Source: Rudaea cellulosilytica DSM 22992
Lineage (GTDB): Bacteria; Pseudomonadota; Gammaproteobacteria; Xanthomonadales; Rhodanobacteraceae
DNA length: 64,000 nt
NCBI RefSeq assembly: GCF_000378125.1
Contig: NZ_KB899242.1
Span: forward strand, 558,001 to 622,000
Direction: 5' to 3'
Below are positions 8,435 through 17,470 of this stretch, piece after piece. The notes under the pieces are model-generated. The model worked only from the letters and a program-made list of their open reading frames with translations. It ran no database searches and was not told the origin of the DNA. A program made the position numbers and the translations under genes. Position 1 is the stretch's first letter, and each line of letters starts with the position of its first letter.

Positions 8435-9661
8435 TCAGCAGGCCTCGCAGATTTCCAGCTTCGGTCGGCGCAGCGTGGTGGCGGCCCAGGCGTAGATCAG
8501 CATGCCGAGCAGCGCCGTGATCGCGCCGACATAGCCGGTCGAAGTCCAGCCCCAGCCCGCGCTGATCGCCATGCCGCCGAGCCAAGGTCCGAGCGCGTTC
8601 GCCGCATTGAATGCGGCATGATGCGAGGCGGCGGCGAGCGTCTGCGCTTCTCCGGCCACGTCCATCAGGTGCGTTTGCAGTACCGGACCGAGCGCCCCCA
8701 TCATGCCGACCGCAATGGTGATCGGCAGCAGCGTCCACAGCGAACCTGCGGCGAGCGGGAACAACAGCAGCATCGCCGCCGCGCCGAGCAGGATCGCCGG
8801 CACCGCGCGGAAACGCAGGCGGTCGAACAGCCAGCCGCCGAGGAAATTGCCGATCACGCCGCCGAGGCCGAAACCGGCCAGGCCGAGCGGGATCCATTTC
8901 GCCGACACCTGGGTCACTTGCATCATTGTCGGCGCGAGATAACTGAACACGCAGAACAAGCCGGAAAAGCCCACCGCGCCGATCGCCAGCGCCTGCCACA
9001 CCGGCAGGCGATTGAACGCGCGCAATTCCTCAAGCGGATGTTTCGGCGCCTCGACCTTGTCGCGTGGCATGAACGCCGCGATCAACGCTACCGTCGCCAC
9101 GGCCACGCTCGATACCATGACGAACGCCCAGCGCCAGCCTATCGTCTGTCCCATCCACGTTGCGATCGGATTGCCGATCAGGGTCGCGATGGTCAAGCCG
9201 AACATGACCAGGCTCACCGCCTTGCCGCGCTCCTCCGGCTTGCTGATCGCCACCGCCGCGAGCGCGGCAACGCCGAAATACGCGCCGTGCGGCAGGCCAG
9301 CGACGAAACGCGCCAGCATCATGCTCAGGTAGTCCGGCGCCGACGCGCTGGCCAGATTGCCGAGCGCATAGAAGCCCATCAGCAACAGCAGCAGCGCGCG
9401 ACGCGGCAAACGGCCGCCGAGGATCGCCAGCAACGGCGCGCCGACCACGACGCCGAGCGCGTACATGCTGATGATGTGGCCGACCTGCGGTTCGCTCACG
9501 CCGAAGCTCTTCACCATCTCGGGCATCAAGCCCATCGCCGAGAACTCGCTCGTGCCGATGGCGAAGCCGCCGAGGGTCAATGCGGTAAGGATCAGCGCGC
9601 GGTGGCGCGGCGCTACGGTCGCCGCCAGTACCGTGGTTTCGAGAGCCGAAATCGTTTCCAT
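8435..9661 (-). CDS. MFS exporter of the AraJ/DHA1 drug-sugar efflux type
   Basis: This 408-residue membrane protein has about 12 hydrophobic spans. It has the DHA1-type N-terminal motif GGFAIGTSEFSAMGLMPEM and motif A-like GGRLPRR between spans 2 and 3, matching AraJ/YdhP-type efflux permeases. The start was placed at ATG 9661 (METISALETT); ATG 9679 is an alternative, and the open frame to 9787 is probably not translated. It is expected to export sugars or drugs by proton antiport; the substrate is unknown. It is divergent from the secreted protein gene at 9837 and no regulator is adjacent. Confidence 0.87.
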   Translation of the reverse strand: METISALETTVLAATVAPRHRALILTALTLGGFAIGTSEFSAMGLMPEMVKSFGVSEPQVGHIISMYALGVVVGAPLLAILGGRLPRRALLLLLMGFYALGNLASASAPDYLSMMLARFVAGLPHGAYFGVAALAAVAISKPEERGKAVSLVMFGLTIATLIGNPIATWMGQTIGWRWAFVMVSSVAVATVALIAAFMPRDKVEAPKHPLEELRAFNRLPVWQALAIGAVGFSGLFCVFSYLAPTMMQVTQVSAKWIPLGLAGFGLGGVIGNFLGGWLFDRLRFRAVPAILLGAAAMLLLFPLAAGSLWTLLPITIAVGMMGALGPVLQTHLMDVAGEAQTLAAASHHAAFNAANALGPWLGGMAISAGWGWTSTGYVGAITALLGMLIYAWAATTLRRPKLEICEAC

Positions 9662-9836
9662 GGCCGCATTATGCTGCATCGCAGCACACTTTGAGTGAAC
9701 GTGAAAGAAACTTAAGGAAATCCGCGTTTCCCAAGGCGCACAGCAGATTTTCTTTTTTGCGGATTTGTCGATTCCGCCTACCTGCAAACGTCATCGAGGA
9801 GCAAACCGTAGCCCTTCAAAACCACCGGAGAACCTC

Positions 9837-10535
9837 ATGACAAAATTGTTCCTCGTCGCCCTCTTGCTGGCCAGCGCCGGCTCCGTCCACGCACAGGACA
9901 GTAAATCCGCGCCCTACCCTACGATGGCGCCGATCGAGCAATACCGCATCGCCAACCGCGACGACGAAATCGCGCTCGCGCGCAGCGCTGCTCCGCCGTC
10001 GATTTCGGCCGACGCCGAGGTGCTCGTTCTCGGCAGCCGCGGCTTCGAAACCGCGGTCGAGGGCAAGAACGGCTTTGTCTGCATCGTGGAACGCTCCTGG
10101 GGCGCGGGTTTCGACGATGCGGAGTTTTGGAATCCCAAACTGCGCTCGCCGATTTGTTTCAACGCGGCCGCCGCGCATTCCGTCGTGCCCCCATTTCTCA
10201 AGCGTACTGAGTGGGCACTGGCCGGCGTCTCCAGGCAGGAAATGATCGAGCGCAGCAAAGCCGCGTACGCGAACAAATCCTTCGTCGCTCCCGATCCGGG
10301 CTCGATGTGCTACATGCAGTCGCCGCACGCCTATCTTTCCGACAAGGACAGCCACTGGATGCCGCATTTGATGTTTTTCCTGCCGCGCGTTGCGGCTTCG
10401 TCCTGGGGCGCCAATCTGCCCGGTTCACCGATCATTGCGTTCGAAGGCAGCGATGTCGACCCGGTCACCGTGTTTCTCGTTCCGGTGCGCAAGTGGTCGG
10501 ACGGTACATCCGCTCCTGATCATCACGCGAAGTGA
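9837..10535 (+). CDS. Secreted protein of unknown function
   Basis: This 232-residue protein has a clear signal peptide (MTKLFLVALLLASAGSVHA) and should be periplasmic or secreted. The start at ATG 9837 follows CCGGAGAACCTC. I do not recognise the family. Visible features are two paired-Cys regions (FVCIVERSW and SPICFNAAAAH), a PGSMCYMQS segment, and Trp-rich stretches such as SHWMPHLMFFLP and ASSWGANLPGSP. The ordered conserved-looking blocks suggest a globular exported protein. It is followed convergently by the RIO kinase gene. Confidence 0.75.
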   Translation: MTKLFLVALLLASAGSVHAQDSKSAPYPTMAPIEQYRIANRDDEIALARSAAPPSISADAEVLVLGSRGFETAVEGKNGFVCIVERSWGAGFDDAEFWNPKLRSPICFNAAAAHSVVPPFLKRTEWALAGVSRQEMIERSKAAYANKSFVAPDPGSMCYMQSPHAYLSDKDSHWMPHLMFFLPRVAASSWGANLPGSPIIAFEGSDVDPVTVFLVPVRKWSDGTSAPDHHAK

Positions 10536-10578
10536 GCAGGACGGGCGCGCCAGGCCGCGGAATCAGTTAGCTCTTGAC

Positions 10579-11436
10579 TCAATCCCGCAGCGCTGCTTCC
10601 ACGCGCCCTTGTTGCCGGATGAGCGCCTCCTTGCGCGCTTCCTCGATGGACGCCATCACGGCGTCCACATCGGCGTTGCTGTCGTCGAAAACGAACCTGC
10701 CGGTCAGCGGCGAATTCGGCAGCAACTCGCCTTTCTCGAACAGCGCCCACATTTCTTCGCCGTAGTGCGTAGTCGCAAGCGCGGGCGCGAAGCGCCCCAG
10801 CGTGTCGCGCAGGTTGTGCACGTCGCGCAGCAGCATCGAGCGCGCCGCGTTGTTGCCGGCGGCGCTGACCACTTGCGGGAAATCGATGATCACCGGCCCT
10901 GTGTGCGTGACCAGGACGTTGTATTCGGACAGGTCACCATGTACGAGACCGAGGCAAAGCATGCGCACCACATCACGCATCAACACGGTGTGAAACGCGA
11001 GCGCCTGTTCCGTACTGAGTTCCACTTCGCTCAGGCGCGGCGCATTGTGTCCGTCCGCGTCGACGAGCAGGTCCATCAGCAACACACCATGGAAGAACCC
11101 GCGCGGGCGGGGCACGTTCACGCCGGCCTCGGCCAGCAGGTAGAGCGCGTCCACCTCGGCACTCTTCCACTCGGCTTCCTGCTCGCGGCGGCCGAACTTG
11201 CTCGCCTTGGCGATCGCGCGCGCCTGTCGGCTGCCGCGAAACTTGCGTCCTTCCTGATACTGCACGCGTGCCTGGAAGCTGCGCTGCGCCATGTCCTTAT
11301 AGACCTTCGCGCACAGTTCGTCGGCGCCGGAACGGACCACGTACACCGACGCTTCCTTGCCGCTTTTGAGCGAACGCAGCACCGCGTCGATCACGCCATC
11401 GTCGATCAGCGGTTGCAACCCTTTGGGAATCTTCAT
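10579..11436 (-). CDS. RIO1-type serine protein kinase
   Basis: This 285-residue protein is a RIO1-family atypical kinase. The nucleotide-binding loop is SGKEASVY (25-32), the ATP-binding Lys is Lys 44 in CAKVYKDM, the catalytic loop is VHGDLSEYNVL with Asp 168, and the metal-binding motif is IIDFPQ with Asp 185. The C-terminal tail is typical of proteobacterial RIO proteins. In eukaryotes and archaea RIO1 acts in small-subunit ribosome maturation; the role in this bacterium is not established. The start is ATG 11436. It is transcribed alone, divergent from chaA. Confidence 0.92.
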   Translation of the reverse strand: MKIPKGLQPLIDDGVIDAVLRSLKSGKEASVYVVRSGADELCAKVYKDMAQRSFQARVQYQEGRKFRGSRQARAIAKASKFGRREQEAEWKSAEVDALYLLAEAGVNVPRPRGFFHGVLLMDLLVDADGHNAPRLSEVELSTEQALAFHTVLMRDVVRMLCLGLVHGDLSEYNVLVTHTGPVIIDFPQVVSAAGNNAARSMLLRDVHNLRDTLGRFAPALATTHYGEEMWALFEKGELLPNSPLTGRFVFDDSNADVDAVMASIEEARKEALIRQQGRVEAALRD

Positions 11437-11578
11437 CGAATCGAAACTGTCACGGCAGGGTCGCCATTATCGGTGATTGGCGATTTCGCTGCCGCATGTA
11501 AGACTGATCTAGTATTCGCGCATCCTCGGGCACGGCCTTTCAACCCCGACACCATTGCCGAATGGAGCAACCACGCAC

Positions 11579-12670
11579 ATGAGCCAACCGATTCGACACA
11601 ATCCGCTATGGACTCTGGTGGTGCCCCCCCTGAGCATCGTCATTCTCCTGCTGTCCTGGGCGCTGCCGGGCATGCCCGGCCTGCTCGCGCTGCTCGTGCT
11701 TGGACTCGTCGGCAGCGTGATCGCCTCGGTGCACCATGCGGAAGTGATCGCTCATCGCGTCGGCGAACCGTTCGGCACGCTGGTGCTCGCGCTCGCGGTC
11801 ACGGTGATCGAGGTCGCGCTGATCGTATCGATGATGCTGTCCGGCGGCGAAGCGACCTCCGGCCTCGCGCGCGACACCGTATTCGCCGCGGTCATGATCA
11901 TCCTCAACGGCCTGATTGGCGCCAGCCTGCTCGTCGGCGGTGGCCGCCATCACGTGCAGGGCTTCCAGCTCGAGGGCATCAATGCCGCGCTCGGCACGCT
12001 GACCGTGATCGTGGTGTTCACGCTGATCCTGCCGAACTACTCCACGAGCGCACCCGGCCCCGCATACACCAGCAGTCAGCTGTTGTTCGTCGCCGCGGCG
12101 ACCCTGGTTCTGTTCGCCGCGTTCACGGTATTCCAGACCATCCGCCATCGCGACTACTTTCTGCCGAAGGAAGGTGAAGGCGACGATGCGGATGTGCACG
12201 CAAGCCAACCGACGAACTCGGAGACTCTGACCAGCCTCGGCCTGCTGCTCGTCGCCCTCGTCGCTGTCGTGCTGAGCGCGAAAGGCATCTCGCCGTCGAT
12301 CGAAGCCGCGCTGCACGCGGCCGGTGCGCCTGCGGCCACGGTCGGCATCCTCATCGCCGCGATCGTGCTGTTGCCGGAGAGCGTCGCCGCGATCCGCGCC
12401 GCGCATGCCAATCGCCTGCAAACCAGCCTCAACCTCGCGATCGGCTCGGCGATCGCGAGCATCGGCCTGACCGTACCGACCGTCGCCGTGCTGTCGCTGA
12501 TGATGGGCTGGCCGCTCGCGCTCGGCCTCGACGCGAAATCGACGGTATTGCTCGTGCTGTCGCTGTTCGTCGTCTCGATCTCGCTGCGCACGGGACGCAC
12601 GACGATGCTGCCGGGCGTGGTGCATCTGGTCCTGTTCGCCGCCTACCTGTTCCTCAGCTTCGTGCCGTAG
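11579..12670 (+). CDS. chaA: Calcium/sodium:proton antiporter ChaA
   Basis: This 363-residue inner-membrane protein has two homologous halves with about 11 hydrophobic segments, as in the Ca2+:cation antiporter family. The first half carries the acidic ion-site motif GTLVLALAVTVIEVALI and the second half the matching LPESVAAIRAAHANRLQ and NLAIGSAIASIGLTVP. A hydrophilic acidic loop (EGEGDDADVH) separates the halves, as in ChaA. ATG 11579 follows GGAG; the frame is open to a TTG at 11555. It exports Ca2+ or Na+ against protons under alkaline or salt stress by family knowledge. Confidence 0.92.
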   Translation: MSQPIRHNPLWTLVVPPLSIVILLLSWALPGMPGLLALLVLGLVGSVIASVHHAEVIAHRVGEPFGTLVLALAVTVIEVALIVSMMLSGGEATSGLARDTVFAAVMIILNGLIGASLLVGGGRHHVQGFQLEGINAALGTLTVIVVFTLILPNYSTSAPGPAYTSSQLLFVAAATLVLFAAFTVFQTIRHRDYFLPKEGEGDDADVHASQPTNSETLTSLGLLLVALVAVVLSAKGISPSIEAALHAAGAPAATVGILIAAIVLLPESVAAIRAAHANRLQTSLNLAIGSAIASIGLTVPTVAVLSLMMGWPLALGLDAKSTVLLVLSLFVVSISLRTGRTTMLPGVVHLVLFAAYLFLSFVP

Positions 12671-12713
12671 GACGCAGGCAACCTCATCATCCTTACCGGC
12701 TTAGTCGAAACGC

Positions 12714-14330
12714 CTACCCCCAGAAATAAAGTTGCAACCCCTCTTCCTTCGCCTTCGGCGGTATGTCGCCGAGCACTTCGCGGTGCTTGCGAAAATTCAG
12801 TGCCGCGCGTTCCAGCAGATTGTCGATCTGCTCCATCTTGTACGGCGCCTCGCGCGTCGTGGGTTCGCGCAAGGTCTCGGCGTCCGGGAATATCCCCATC
12901 CCGCTGAGCAGGCATAGCCAGGAGAACACCGGATAGCCCTTGCCGAATCTCCCCTGAGATACGTCCTCGACGATGCTCTTGCGGGACATCCATGTCGCCA
13001 GCAAATGCTGGAGTGGATCGGAAAGATGTGGGTTATTCGCATTGGCGCGCCAATACTCGGTATCGCTGCGCGAGTTGGTCTTGTAGTGCGTGACAATGTA
13101 GTCGCGCGTGCCCTCGAACATCCCGTTCACCCATTCGTTGAATGCATTCTGCGCACGTTCGCCGATGTCGCCCGCTTCGAAATAGGCGACGAACGTCGAA
13201 ATCGTGCGTTGCACGAACATCAGCGCCGTCGCTTCGAGCGGCTCGATGAATCCCTGTGACAGCCCCACGGCCAGGCAATTGCGGTTCCAGTGTCGGGTTA
13301 CGCGGCCGCAGCGCATCTTCAGGTGACGCGCCTCCACGTCGGCGTCGAGCAAGCCCAGGCGCTCGCGCAACTCGCGCTCCGCCTCATCCGCCGAACAATA
13401 ATCGGAACTGTAGACGTAACCGTTGCCATAGCGCCCAACGAGCGGGATCTTCCACGCCCAGCCATGCCGCATCGCAATCGACCGGGTCTGCGGCGGAATC
13501 TCCGCGCCGATCGGCGACGGCATCGCGACGGCTGCGTCGTTGAACAGGTTTTCCTTGTAGCAGACGTAAGGCGTCTTCAATGCTTTCTCGATCAGCAGCG
13601 CAGCGAAACCGCTGCAATCAACGAAGAAATCTGCCGCGAGAGTCTCGCCGCCGTCGATCAGCAGCGAGGCGATGTCGCCGCGCTCGTCGAGTTGCACGTC
13701 TTTGACATGGCAGGATCGATGCTTCACCCCGCGTTCGATCGCCTTCTTCTGCAGAAACTGGCCGAGCAGCACGGCGTCGAAGTGATAGCCGTACCAGACG
13801 TCAAACGGGAAACTTCTCTGCTGTTTCGGCGCAAAGCCAAGATCGGTCAACCTTGAGGCGATGAAGAACCGGTTCGGATGCGCGTGCACATCGAGGCCGT
13901 TCAAACGCGCCTTCACATTGTGCACGAACTGCGTCATTGTCATGTTGTCGAGCATCGACGCGAACGGATGGAAATAACTTTCGAAGCCCGGCTTGGTCGA
14001 CCAGTTGTCGAAGGAGATGCCGCATTTGTAGGTGGCATGACAGGCCGGCATCCATTCGGCTTCCTCGATGCCGAGATTGTCGAAGAAGCCGCGCAGCCAC
14101 GGCGTGGAGCCTTCGCCGACACCGATGATGCCAACGGCCGGCGATTCGAGCACCTCGATCTCGACGTCGCGCCCAACCGAGGCCGCCAGCGTCATCGCGC
14201 ACATCCAGCCAGCCGAGCCGCCGCCGACGATGGCGATCCTGCGAATCGTCGCCGGCAGATGGGCGTCCGGATTCGGCCGCGCCGGCGCGATCGAATAGTT
14301 GAAAACCGTTGCGGTGGGTGCGCTGGGCAT
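12714..14330 (-). CDS. Flavin-dependent tryptophan halogenase family protein
   Basis: This 538-residue enzyme belongs to the tryptophan halogenase family (PF04820). The FAD-binding GxGxxG is IVGGGSAGWM (34-43). The catalytic Lys that carries the chloramine is Lys 102 in TYKCGISFDNW, and the hallmark WxWxIP motif is WAWKIP at 291-296. The conserved GFIEPLEATAL follows. Such enzymes chlorinate or brominate tryptophan or a related aromatic using FADH2 from a separate flavin reductase. No reductase, TonB receptor or biosynthetic genes lie next to it, so it is an orphan here. The start is ATG 14330. Substrate and halide cannot be predicted. Confidence 0.93.
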   Translation of the reverse strand: MPSAPTATVFNYSIAPARPNPDAHLPATIRRIAIVGGGSAGWMCAMTLAASVGRDVEIEVLESPAVGIIGVGEGSTPWLRGFFDNLGIEEAEWMPACHATYKCGISFDNWSTKPGFESYFHPFASMLDNMTMTQFVHNVKARLNGLDVHAHPNRFFIASRLTDLGFAPKQQRSFPFDVWYGYHFDAVLLGQFLQKKAIERGVKHRSCHVKDVQLDERGDIASLLIDGGETLAADFFVDCSGFAALLIEKALKTPYVCYKENLFNDAAVAMPSPIGAEIPPQTRSIAMRHGWAWKIPLVGRYGNGYVYSSDYCSADEAERELRERLGLLDADVEARHLKMRCGRVTRHWNRNCLAVGLSQGFIEPLEATALMFVQRTISTFVAYFEAGDIGERAQNAFNEWVNGMFEGTRDYIVTHYKTNSRSDTEYWRANANNPHLSDPLQHLLATWMSRKSIVEDVSQGRFGKGYPVFSWLCLLSGMGIFPDAETLREPTTREAPYKMEQIDNLLERAALNFRKHREVLGDIPPKAKEEGLQLYFWG

Positions 14331-14456
14331 GCGGGCTCGTACCGGGTGGCGAGTCGGAGAACGGATTCAGGCCGGTAAAGCTAGCGTTTTTTGCAGCGAG
14401 TAGCCACCGATTCCCTGCAATGCCGGCGCGCAGCCGCATCGTTGACGACGCCGCCT

Positions 14457-14942
14457 TCAGCCGGCGGCTTTCTTCACCAGCGCACTGATCTTCGCCTCTC
14501 CGGCAGCGGTCAACTCCTTCAATGCGTAGGAGGTCGGCCACATCGCACCGTCGTCGAGAGCCGCCTTGTCGTTGAAGCCGAACGTGGCATATCGATCGCC
14601 GAACTTGCCCGCGTCCTTGAAGAAGCAGACGACCTTTTCATCCTTGGTGTAGGCGGGCATGCCGTACCAGGTCTTCGGCATAAGCTCCGGTGCGGAGGCG
14701 CTGACGAGGGCGTGCAGGCGCTTCGCCATCGCGCGATCGGGCTCCTTCATCTTGGCGATCGCCGCAAGGATGGCGCGCTCGCCTTCCTCGCGACTCTTGT
14801 TCATGCGCGCTTCGGCCTTCAACTCCTGCGCGCGTTCCTTCATCGCCGCGCGTTCCTCGGCAGTGAATCCTTCGGATTTCTTGCTCGTCGCAGCGGTGCT
14901 TTTGACCGACTTGCCCGCGCTTTTCTTTGCAGTCTGGCTCAT
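14457..14942 (-). CDS. DUF1801-like (YdhG/iron-chaperone fold) protein
   Basis: This 161-residue protein starts at ATG 14942 after GAGGAATTTTC. The first 60 residues are a Lys/Ser/Ala-rich tail followed by a charged helical segment ([20 protein letters not shown]). The C-terminal two thirds look like a DUF1801-type domain, with [28 protein letters not shown] and [19 protein letters not shown]. The basic tail suggests nucleic-acid contact or disorder. The function is unknown. It is 32 nt downstream of the VOC gene and probably in the same operon. Confidence 0.82.
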   Translation of the reverse strand: MSQTAKKSAGKSVKSTAATSKKSEGFTAEERAAMKERAQELKAEARMNKSREEGERAILAAIAKMKEPDRAMAKRLHALVSASAPELMPKTWYGMPAYTKDEKVVCFFKDAGKFGDRYATFGFNDKAALDDGAMWPTSYALKELTAAGEAKISALVKKAAG

Positions 14943-14974
14943 GAAAATTCCTCGTGTCGATTCGGATGGGAAGC

Positions 14975-15385
14975 TCAGCTGCGTTCCTGTACGCGCAGCA
15001 GGTTGCCGGCGGGATCGCGCACGGCGCAATCGCGCACGCCATACGGCTGCATCGTCGGTTCCTCGACGATTTCTGCACCGCTGGCCTGGATGCGCTCGAA
15101 GGTGGCATCGAGGTTCGGCGTTGCCAGCAGCATGATCGCGTAGGTGCCCTTGGCCATCATCTCGGCAATCGTGCGCTTTTCTTCGTCGGTCACGCCGGGA
15201 CTCGCGGCCGGCGGAAACAGGACGATCGAGGTCCCGGGCTGATCGGCAGGACCGACCGTGATCCAGCGCATGCCGTTGTAGCCGACGTCGTTGCGCACCT
15301 CGAAACCGAGCGTGTCGCGATAGAACGCCAGCGAGGCGTCCGGATCGCTGTGCGGGAGGAAGCTCGAATAGATGCTGATACTCAT
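14975..15385 (-). CDS. VOC (glyoxalase/bleomycin-resistance fold) protein
   Basis: This 136-residue protein has the double beta-alpha-beta-beta-beta fold pattern of VOC proteins: [20 protein letters not shown] in the first half and [16 protein letters not shown] plus [15 protein letters not shown] in the second. One metal ligand position is probably the final Glu of the RVQE segment. It starts at ATG 15385. It follows an AraC gene by 31 nt and precedes the DUF1801-like gene, so the three form a likely operon (araC-type regulator, VOC, DUF1801). AraC/VOC pairs are frequent in this bacterial group by general knowledge; the substrate is unknown. Confidence 0.87.
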   Translation of the reverse strand: MSISIYSSFLPHSDPDASLAFYRDTLGFEVRNDVGYNGMRWITVGPADQPGTSIVLFPPAASPGVTDEEKRTIAEMMAKGTYAIMLLATPNLDATFERIQASGAEIVEEPTMQPYGVRDCAVRDPAGNLLRVQERS

Positions 15386-15416
15386 GGTGGTTTTGCTCGC
15401 GGTTGGAAACGAGCCG

Positions 15417-15881
15417 TCATGCTATGTCGGGCTCGGTTGTCGGCGCTTCTTCATTCCTGATCGATTGCGTCCGGACCGGCCGGGTGACCTGTCTTGCGAC
15501 GCAGGACGGCATCCCCGCGGTCGCCTGCGCTGCCTCCTGCCGGTAAACGCTGGGCGACACGCCAACCAGTTCGGTGAAGCGCGTGCTGAACGTGCCGAGC
15601 GACGCGCAGCCGACTGTGAAACAGACTTCGGTGACGCTGAGATCGCCGCGCCGCAGCAGCGCCATCGCGCGCTCGACGCGCCGCGTCATCAGATAGCTGT
15701 ACGGCGATTCGCCGAACGCGAGTTTGAACTGGCGGCTGAGATGCCCACCCGACATGTGCACCCCACACGCGAGCTCCTCGACGTTCAGCGGTTGCGCGTA
15801 CTCGCGGTCGATACGGTCGCGCACACGGCGCAGGCGCGCAAGATCGCGCAGATGCACCAATTCGGCAGGTATGTTGGCCAT
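15417..15881 (-). CDS. AraC-family transcriptional regulator, stand-alone DNA-binding type
   Basis: This 154-residue protein consists almost only of an AraC-type double helix-turn-helix domain (about 15-115): PLNVEELACGVHMSGGHLSRQFK, then SPYSYLMTRRVERAMALLRR and SVTEVCFTVGCASLGTFSTRF. There is no sensor domain, so its effector or activity control is unknown. The start was set at ATG 15881; the frame is open to 15944 but has a weaker start. It probably controls the downstream VOC and DUF1801 genes (spacing 31 and 32 nt). Confidence 0.88.
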   Translation of the reverse strand: MANIPAELVHLRDLARLRRVRDRIDREYAQPLNVEELACGVHMSGGHLSRQFKLAFGESPYSYLMTRRVERAMALLRRGDLSVTEVCFTVGCASLGTFSTRFTELVGVSPSVYRQEAAQATAGMPSCVARQVTRPVRTQSIRNEEAPTTEPDIA

Positions 15882-16049
15882 GCGGCGATCGTCCCATTTC
15901 AGGCGGGAGCGCTCAAGCGCAGCGGACCAGCGGAAAACAACCATTGCAGCGTTTTTGAGAGATGAATCGCATCCCGGCTTCCCGCCGTTTCGCTGCCAGC
16001 CAGCTTCGCGCGCCTATGCTAAACCGCGAGCGAACATAAGGAGGTTGCC

Positions 16050-16328
16050 ATGTCTGCGGATACGAAGACTCCGTTCGAGCACGTCAACGACGTCCTGGCG
16101 CAGCTCAAGGAGATGCGCCACTACGCCAAGAACAATGTCGAGACCCTGACGGCGCAGTGGTTGCTGTTCGACGGCGAATTGAAGAAGCTCAAGCAAGCCG
16201 CGCCGATCGAGACGCTGATGACGCGCCAGAGCGAGTTGCACGACGCGCTGGAAAACGAAATCGACGCGCTCGAAAAACTCGCGGTGACGTTGCAGCCGCC
16301 GCCGGAAGAGGCGGCTGCAACGGCGTAG
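16050..16328 (+). CDS. Small helical protein of unknown function
   Basis: This 92-residue protein starts at ATG 16050 behind a near-consensus AAGGAGG. It is predicted to be largely helical and coiled-coil-like (residues 10-80), with repeated hydrophobic spacing in VNDVLAQLKEMRHYAKNNVE and ELKKLKQAAPIETLMTRQSE. A Pro/Glu/Ala tail ends the protein. It has no signal peptide, membrane span or enzymatic motif, and I do not recognise the family. It is convergent with the membrane protein at 16335, with only 6 nt between the stops. Confidence 0.75.
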   Translation: MSADTKTPFEHVNDVLAQLKEMRHYAKNNVETLTAQWLLFDGELKKLKQAAPIETLMTRQSELHDALENEIDALEKLAVTLQPPPEEAAATA

Positions 16329-16334
16329 ACGCGG

Positions 16335-16985
16335 TCATGCCTTCGCCCGCTTCGACTGCATCAGCGCGACGACGTGCAGCATCACGAACAGCGGAACCAT
16401 GAACGCCGGAATCAACACGAGCGGCAACTGCCCCATCGGCGCGATCGTCGGCGGCGTGTCGTTCGCGATCGTCATCGCGCATATCGTCGCCGTCGTGAAG
16501 GCAACGACGAAGTCGAGGATGCCGAGCGCGTTCCAGAGCTTGAACCTCGAACTCGTCGCCGCGTCGGGGTCCTTGCTCAACGCGACGATCCACCATGGCG
16601 CAACGAAGCCGATCGCCATGTCGCCGAGACCCGCCGGCCAGGCGAACAGCCCGGGCAGCACGTGATTTGCATACAGCGCGACGAAGCCGAAGCCGGCCCA
16701 GCGCCAGGCCTGTATTCCGACAATAAGACGCAGGTCCAATGCGAGCAGGAACTCGCGGAATCCCGGCAGCAAGCGCTGCGCGGCGGCGAACACGAGCAGC
16801 GGAGCGACGGCACTGGCAAACACCGGCAGCGGCGGCTGACCGGGCGAGCCCTGGTAGACCCCGCTCGCGCCAAGGATCAGCACGGCAGCGAACCATACGG
16901 CCAATGCGGCCTTTATTGCGTTTCCGACCATCGGCCCCGGGCTGGTTCCGGGCAATGTTGTGGTTTGTGAAACGGGTACAGACAT
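16335..16985 (-). CDS. Multi-spanning membrane protein under probable HxlR control
   Basis: This 216-residue protein has about six to seven hydrophobic spans (for example AALAVWFAAVLILGASGVY, FGFVALYANHVLPGLFAWP, LVLIPAFMVPLFVMLHVVAL). No transporter signature is recognised. The start is ATG 16985. It is divergently arranged with the HxlR regulator at 17069, and the 83-bp spacer holds two copies of an inverted repeat, so regulation by HxlR is strongly suggested. The function is unknown; HxlR targets are often stress or detoxification proteins. Confidence 0.82.
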   Translation of the reverse strand: MSVPVSQTTTLPGTSPGPMVGNAIKAALAVWFAAVLILGASGVYQGSPGQPPLPVFASAVAPLLVFAAAQRLLPGFREFLLALDLRLIVGIQAWRWAGFGFVALYANHVLPGLFAWPAGLGDMAIGFVAPWWIVALSKDPDAATSSRFKLWNALGILDFVVAFTTATICAMTIANDTPPTIAPMGQLPLVLIPAFMVPLFVMLHVVALMQSKRAKA

Positions 16986-17001
16986 GACGCCTCTCCTAGT
17001 T

Positions 17002-17018
17002 ACTTGCGTTTTGCAAGT
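17002..17018. promoter_or_regulatory. HxlR operator copy 1
   Basis: ACTTGC-GTTTT-GCAAGT is a perfect 6-bp inverted repeat with a 5-nt spacer, the same arms as copy 2. It lies 17 nt upstream of the membrane protein start and 43 bp (about four helical turns) from copy 2. Confidence 0.8.
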
Positions 17019-17044
17019 GTCTCGTCGACACGCTATCATCTGTA

Positions 17045-17061
17045 ACTTGCACTTTGCAAGT
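17045..17061. promoter_or_regulatory. HxlR operator copy 2
   Basis: ACTTGC-ACTTT-GCAAGT has identical 6-bp arms and the same 5-nt spacer as copy 1. It ends 8 nt before the HxlR ATG, so binding should block its own expression. Two equal sites on one face of the helix suggest cooperative binding by HxlR dimers. Confidence 0.8.
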
Positions 17062-17068
17062 GTCGATC

Positions 17069-17449
17069 ATGAAAAAAGCAAATCGCGCAACAAAACCGGA
17101 ACTGCCCCGCCGATCCCCCTGCGCGGTGGCAAACACGCTCGACCGCATCGGTGACAAATGGTCGCTGCTGCTGGTACGCGACATGCTTGCCGGCAAGACG
17201 ACCTACGGACAATTCCTGGAATCACCGGAGGGGATCCCGACCAACATCCTCGCCGATCGCCTCAAGCGCCTGGAACAATTCGGCATCATCGCGCGCTCGG
17301 CTTATCAGGAGCGCCCTGTCCGCTACGCCTATGCGTTGACCGAATCGGGACGCCAACTTGGCCGCGTACTGCGCGCGCTGGCCGATTGGGGCCTGGAAAA
17401 CATTGCCGGCACGAAGAAGGAACTGGTACCCGGCTCGTTCGTGCGCTGA
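17069..17449 (+). CDS. HxlR-family winged-helix regulator
   Basis: This 126-residue protein is a typical HxlR/MarR-like winged helix: SPCAVANTLDRIGDKWSLLL with the conserved Cys 18, then YGQFLESPEGIPTNILADRL as recognition region and TESGRQLGRVLRALADWG at the C-terminus. The lone conserved Cys is used in redox or electrophile sensing by several relatives (YodB, HypR), which is only a possibility here. ATG 17069 was chosen over an upstream TTG at 17054. Its promoter region carries two inverted repeats shared with the divergent membrane protein gene. Confidence 0.9.
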   Translation: MKKANRATKPELPRRSPCAVANTLDRIGDKWSLLLVRDMLAGKTTYGQFLESPEGIPTNILADRLKRLEQFGIIARSAYQERPVRYAYALTESGRQLGRVLRALADWGLENIAGTKKELVPGSFVR

Positions 17450-17470
17450 CCCTGGTCGACGGGTGGCAGC

